NCBI GenBank assembly: GCA_021234155.1 | Contig: JAJEKV010000001.1 | Location: 25,965,189 to 26,029,188, forward strand | Length of the DNA: 64,000 nt | Reading direction: 5' to 3' | Origin: Isoetes taiwanensis | Taxonomy: Eukaryota > Streptophyta > Lycopodiopsida > Isoetales > Isoetaceae | Shown here: in pieces, positions 59,801-64,000 of the stretch | How the letters are laid out: each line of letters begins with the position of its first letter | Numbering within the stretch: the first letter of the stretch is position 1 | Made by a program: the position numbers and the translations under genes | Notes under the pieces: generated by a model | Database searches by the model: none | Told to the model about the DNA's origin: nothing | Seen by the model: the letters and a program-made list of their open reading frames with translations, nothing else

Positions 59801-61540
59801 ATTGAAAACCATGATATGTAGTTCATAATATTTTCTTATTCATGTACAAGCAATATCCAGCCTAAAGTTCCATGATTAAGAGGCAGCTCCATTTTTGCAA
59901 CGAAAACAATATGCCCAAATTGTTTTGTAAAAGGGTTCGCAACCATCGACAATGTGGCACTTGTGAATGTTGAAGGATAAGTTCCCATCCTGCAAATACA
60001 AGAGAAAAGGCACTCTCTTAAGTTGTACAAATTTGCTTATATACATGGTTTTGACTTCCAGAGCTGGAGTGGTTGGTGCCTAGTGTTGCTAGTGACATCT
60101 TTAAGACAGTCAAAGGTGTGAGTCAACAAACATAGTCTTCTCATTACTGAAATTTCAGTTTTCTTACTGCCTTTTGGTTGATTCGGCAGGCAAGTAGTGA
60201 ACATTCAGTTTGCTTTGCAGCTCTAGAAAAGGAGGTCTAGGTAGCGGCAAAGGCTCCAGAAAGGAAGCTCAAGAGGGCCTTAGAAGTTGTGCATATTTCG
60301 AGGGTATTTGTATTTGTCTTGAGTAATCTTATTACAGAGTTGCTTTGTTCACTTGTCCAGAAACTTTGTGCAGATTGAGGTGATTAAAAAATGTAGCATC
60401 TTGGCAATAGTTGGACAAATAATAGCCACCAAAGACACCTCACTGTAAGTGCAACCTTGTGATGCACTGGCAAAGGTAATCCGTGGTGCTTGATTCAGAT
60501 GTATTTGCTAGATGTGTGTGTAAGTAATCTGATCTTCTTTAGATGTGTCTTGCAGGCAAATGTTAATGTCAGAGCTATAGCTCAAGATTGCTCTGTGTAT
60601 AATAGTACGATGGTCATAAATAGAGAGCGCCCTGTGAAAGCATGTGTTCAGCTTTGTGCGGCCCATCATACACATGTATCAGTCCACTTGGTTTGAGCTA
60701 TAGCTCAAGTTTGCTCTGTGTATAACAGTACGATGGTCATTAATAGAGAGCGCTCTGTGAAAGCATGTGTTCAGCTTTGTGCAGCGCTCATCATAATGAT
60801 GTATCGGTCCACCCCGGCTTGTCTTATTAAATGCTATGTATTGAATACCATTAAATGCTATATAATGACATTCTGATGTCTTTGCTGAGTTGTAATATTG
60901 TATATAGATCGTTTGGGATGTCCTTCATATGGGATTGGCGTTCACAAGTGTTAGCAGTGCATCCGGATAATTAGGCATGAAGTTGGCCAAGTTGTTGACG
61001 CTACAAAAAGAGCTTTGGAAAGCTAACACTTTACAATGTTGTTTTATGGCATTTCTACACTAGGGCATTTGCTCTCGAAATGTAATGGGACTTTTTCATT
61101 ATTGTTCCATGAACACATGATGTAACACCGGAAGTTGGTGGACCGCCTTGCACATACGCTTAGTTCTTCTTCTCCAGTGAAATTGACACCTTGCATTGTT
61201 AGGAACGATCTGATATCGTGGTTATGCCATATAAGCTTGCATTTTAACACCTATAGCTTAAAATATTATGAGTACTGGCACGTGTTGTGATTGTGTCTGC
61301 AAGACATAAAACAAGTACAGATATTTCTACAACATTAAACTACTCAGTTGCATACACAATTCAATCGAGGGGCACATGCGGACGGGCTTGTACATGAATG
61401 TAGGGGACCTACAAACTGATTGTAAGAACATGGTAGAGCTCTACTTTAATTTAAATATAAATTGTGAAAACATGACTTCACGTTTTGATTTAGGCCACTT
61501 CACCCTCAAGAAACTGGAGGGCAACCCTCCGTGCGCAGCA
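56851..61540. other. Long gene-poor stretch of the 5.7 kb insertion
   Basis: Intron-like, T-rich DNA. The only structure seen is a tandem pair of ~120 bp (GAGCTATAGCTCAAG.., about 60573-60693 and 60695-60813) and a short repeat AAGCAATG(G/A)ATTGCTACACTTA at about 59234 and 59264. Confidence 0.5.
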
Positions 61541-61545
61541 CCTTG

Positions 61546-64000
61546 TTAATTTTTTGCTGAAAATGCCAGGGCGACGATATTTTCATATTACAAAAATCGT
61601 TCCCTTTGGTGCATTTGAGGAAAACCTTTTCCTCTATTTTTTTAGTGGTGTACAAAAATGCGAAATTTTATAATGTCTTAAGCAAGTTATTTTTTTTGTG
61701 CAGCTTGTTTATGAGCATAATGAAATCTGGTGATGGCCATTATGACTTTTAGATGATGGGCATTTCGAGATTCAAAGCATTATTGAAGCACTAAGAATCA
61801 TTGGCTAGTTTGGCTTCTCCGCCCCCGACGAAAAGTATCCGCCTCGGGCCCGATTGCGTGACGCTCCCCCCCCCCTCCCCCCCCCCGTTGAAATGTTTAT
61901 ATTATTTGTTTTAAAGTTGTTTGATCCAAATCTTGAAGATTTTGATGCCTAAATCCATTCTTTAGCATTCTGTTCTTCTTGTTTGATCCAAATCGCAAAA
62001 ACTACTCTACATTACCGGTCTTTAGATTCTTTACTTGTTGTTTGATTATAGAAAGCAAAAAATGCTTTGCATCGCCGTTTTCCAGCCCTGCGAGCTTAGT
62101 TTTTTCTGGCCATTTAAAAAGACCGCGGGGAGGCTACTTTTTGGCTCTCATGGACGATAAAAGAACCTTCCTTCCTTCCTTCCTTCCTTCTTTCGGGGCA
62201 GTGGCCGGATACTATAGTTGGGGGAAGAGAGGAGGGGGGGAGGGGGCAGATAGTTTAGCTCTCTCCAAAAATCGAGCTAGAGGAATAAGACTCGGGTCCA
62301 CACATGGGATTCTAGAATGCGTATATTCTCTGGGCTTTGAGCAAGTTTTGATACCATTCAAGTGGATTTCAATTCCAAAACTGTGGGGAGGGGGGGGGGG
62401 CTAGTTTGGATTTCAATTCCAAATCTATGTAGGGGTCTAGTTTGCATGGCCAAATAATTGGGCAACTCATTTCATTAGTTGGGATTGAATCATTTGTCTG
62501 GAACCCATTTCTGGGCATCCCATTGGTTGGGAGACTGTGGGAATAGTCTTGGTTGCGAGACTACGTAACTGGTCTATTGAAGTTTCGTCTGTTCCGCAGA
62601 CTTTAAAGTCTGGTCTTTTGAAGCTTGGTTGGGAACAAAACCAAAAAGCAAAAGCACCTTCAACAAAAGCCAAAACCAAAAATCACCTTCAACAAAAGCA
62701 AAAAACATTAGAAAAAGGCAAAAGCACGGCTCTTGACAACCACCACACAAAACCGAATTTATCTTACATAAGCCAAAGTGTGAAAGTAAGGAAGAGGTAA
62801 TTCCTGCCAGGTCATAAGATTTTGATGCCTAAATCCATTCTTTAGCATTTTTGTTCTTCTTGTTTGATCCAAATTGCAAAAACTACTCTACATTACCGGT
62901 CTTTAGATTCTTTACTTGTTGTTTGATTATAGAAAGCAAAAAATGCTTTGCATCGCCGTTTTCCAGCCCTGCGAGTTCAGTTTTTTCTGTCCATTTAAAA
63001 AGCCGGGAGGGGCACGCTACGGGGGGATGCGTATAATTCAGTCCTCTCCAAAAATCAAACTGGAGGAATAAGACTCGGGCCCACAAATGGGATTATAGAA
63101 TGCGTATATTCTTTGAGCTTTGAGCATGTTTTGATACCATTCAAGCGGATTTCATTTCCAAAACTGTGTGGGGGGGCCTAGTTTGGATTTCAATTCCAAA
63201 TCTGTGTAGGGGTCTAGTTTGCATGGCCAAATAATTGGGCAACTCATTTTATTAGTTGGGATCTGAATCATTCGCCTGGGACCCATTTCTAGGCATCCCA
63301 TTGGTTGGGAGAGTGTGGGAATAGTCTTGGTTACGAGACTACGTAACTGGTCTATTGAAGTTTCGTCTATTCCGCAGACTTTAAAGTCTGGTCTTTTGAA
63401 GTTTGGTTGGGACCAAAAAGCAAAAGCACCTTCAACAAAAGCCAAAAGCAAAAATCACCTATAACAAAAGCAAAAAACATTGAAAAAAAGCAAAAGCACG
63501 GCACTTGACAACCACTACACAAAACCGAATTCATCTTACATAAGCCAAATCGTGAAAGTAAGGAAGAGGTAATTCCTGCCAGGTCAAAATTACGGGGCGA
63601 AAGCTGCAGCGAGCGGCAGCAGCTGGGAGCCTAGGCGCATGCCCCGAAAGTTTTTTTCCGGCTGACGGAAAAAATGCCCCCTGCTATTTCTGGCATTCCA
63701 AAACAATTTCAGGCAAAATTTCGACGTAAAAAAATTGGGAGATCGTGGACAGAAGTTTCACTTCTTAATTTTTTGCTGAAAATGCCGAAATAACAGGGCG
63801 ACGATGTTTTCGAATCACAAAATTCATTCCCTTTCGTGCATCTGACCAAAACCTTTTTCTCTATTTGAGGAAAACCTTTTTGTATATTTTCTTAGTGGTC
63901 TACAAAAATGCAAAATTTTAGAATGTCTTAAGCAAGTTATTTTTTTTTTGTGCAGCTTGTTTACGAGCATAATGAAATCTGGCGATGGCCATTATGACTT
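61546..64000. repeat. Tandem array, second block: rest of long unit 3, short unit 4, start of long unit 5
   Basis: 61546-62275 completes unit 3 (with poly-C near 61867 and CCTT repeats near 62168). Unit 4 (about 62276-63055) is short, with the same internal deletion joint as unit 2 (CTGCCAGGTCA|TAAGATTTTGATGCC). Unit 5 (from about 63060) again contains the long middle part and runs off the window. Confidence 0.75.

Larger units (their letters stand above)
55823..61545. mobile_element. 5.7 kb insertion in the tandem array, type unresolved
   Basis: The array breaks after ..GTTTCATTTTTT and resumes at TTAATTTTTTGCTG. The insert begins GGGTTGCCCCTAGGGGGGCAAACCC (a self-complementary end) and its right end contains GGAGGGCAACCCTCC and GTGCGCAGCAC hairpins, so GGGTTGCCC is inverted between the ends. 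Host-like exon candidates exist (56275-56347 reading LSDLDYVLRAMFEFTKPSRL between AG and GT; 56650-56850), but no transposase. No clear target duplication beyond TT. It may be an element that captured host DNA. Confidence 0.5.

Noticed and set aside
55823-61545. Helitron or piggyBac interpretation of the 5.7 kb insert
   Set aside because: Ends lack TC..CTRR, and a TTAA is present only at the right side; hairpin plus CTTG is not enough.
61979-62404. 141-codon frame
   Set aside because: Spans microsatellites and poly-G within the tandem array; a matching frame is not kept in the other units.

Overview
This is a repeat-rich nuclear window from a land plant. Plant hallmarks are PLS-class pentatricopeptide (PPR) genes, long-LTR Ty3/gypsy elements of a Tat/Ogre-like type, a CACTA transposon, GT-AG introns and a probable plastid-targeted J-protein. 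The PPR style and the density of decayed elements would fit a fern or another large-genome seed-free plant, but this is inference. No rRNA, tRNA or CRISPR was seen. The only long, clean host gene is a 642-codon membrane protein (51348-53276, minus).

Region by region. 1-4.7 kb (minus): a decayed multi-exon gene set with an RG-rich first exon, an unknown exon, a degenerate DNA-methyltransferase-like domain and an FCP1/HAD-like phosphatase exon. 4.7-7.8 kb: AT-rich spacer with GC-rich micro-palindromes and simple repeats. 7.9-10.9 kb (plus): a decayed transposon-type gene with a GQNKN...HTHED signature (DUF7869-like). 11.9-12.6 kb: direct duplications and hairpins. 12,626-25,116: LTR element A (plus strand, 5-bp target duplication), with a foldback element inside its 3' LTR. 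25.1-26.8 kb: a ~0.7 kb foldback, a hairpin, and a poly-A-tailed retroposon end. 27.2-32 kb: two tandem PPR pseudogenes (minus). 32.8 kb: a small MITE-like hairpin. 35.1-36.2 kb: a J-domain pseudogene and an unrecognised two-exon gene end. 36,990-51,162: a CACTA element with an exact TAC target duplication. It holds fragments of a receptor kinase gene, a small secreted-protein-like gene and a RING gene, and it was invaded by LTR element B (minus). 53.4 kb to the end: a tandem array of ~1.43 and ~0.75 kb units, split by a 5.7 kb insertion.

The most interesting observations are: (i) foldback DNA at 25.1-25.9 kb and hairpins at 12.3 and 26.1 kb whose stems differ between copies but stay complementary; (ii) the gene-fragment-carrying CACTA element; (iii) the co-location of methyltransferase-like, FCP1-like and DUF7869-like genes; (iv) a family of GC-rich palindromes near AAATCGCGCCWGGCGCGATTT at 0.4-6.4 kb; (v) a second RNase H placed upstream of RT in the LTR elements; (vi) a concentration of apparent indels at CAG/CTG/CCWGG sites, which raises the question of consensus error versus real decay.

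All similarities are from reading and memory; no database search was run.
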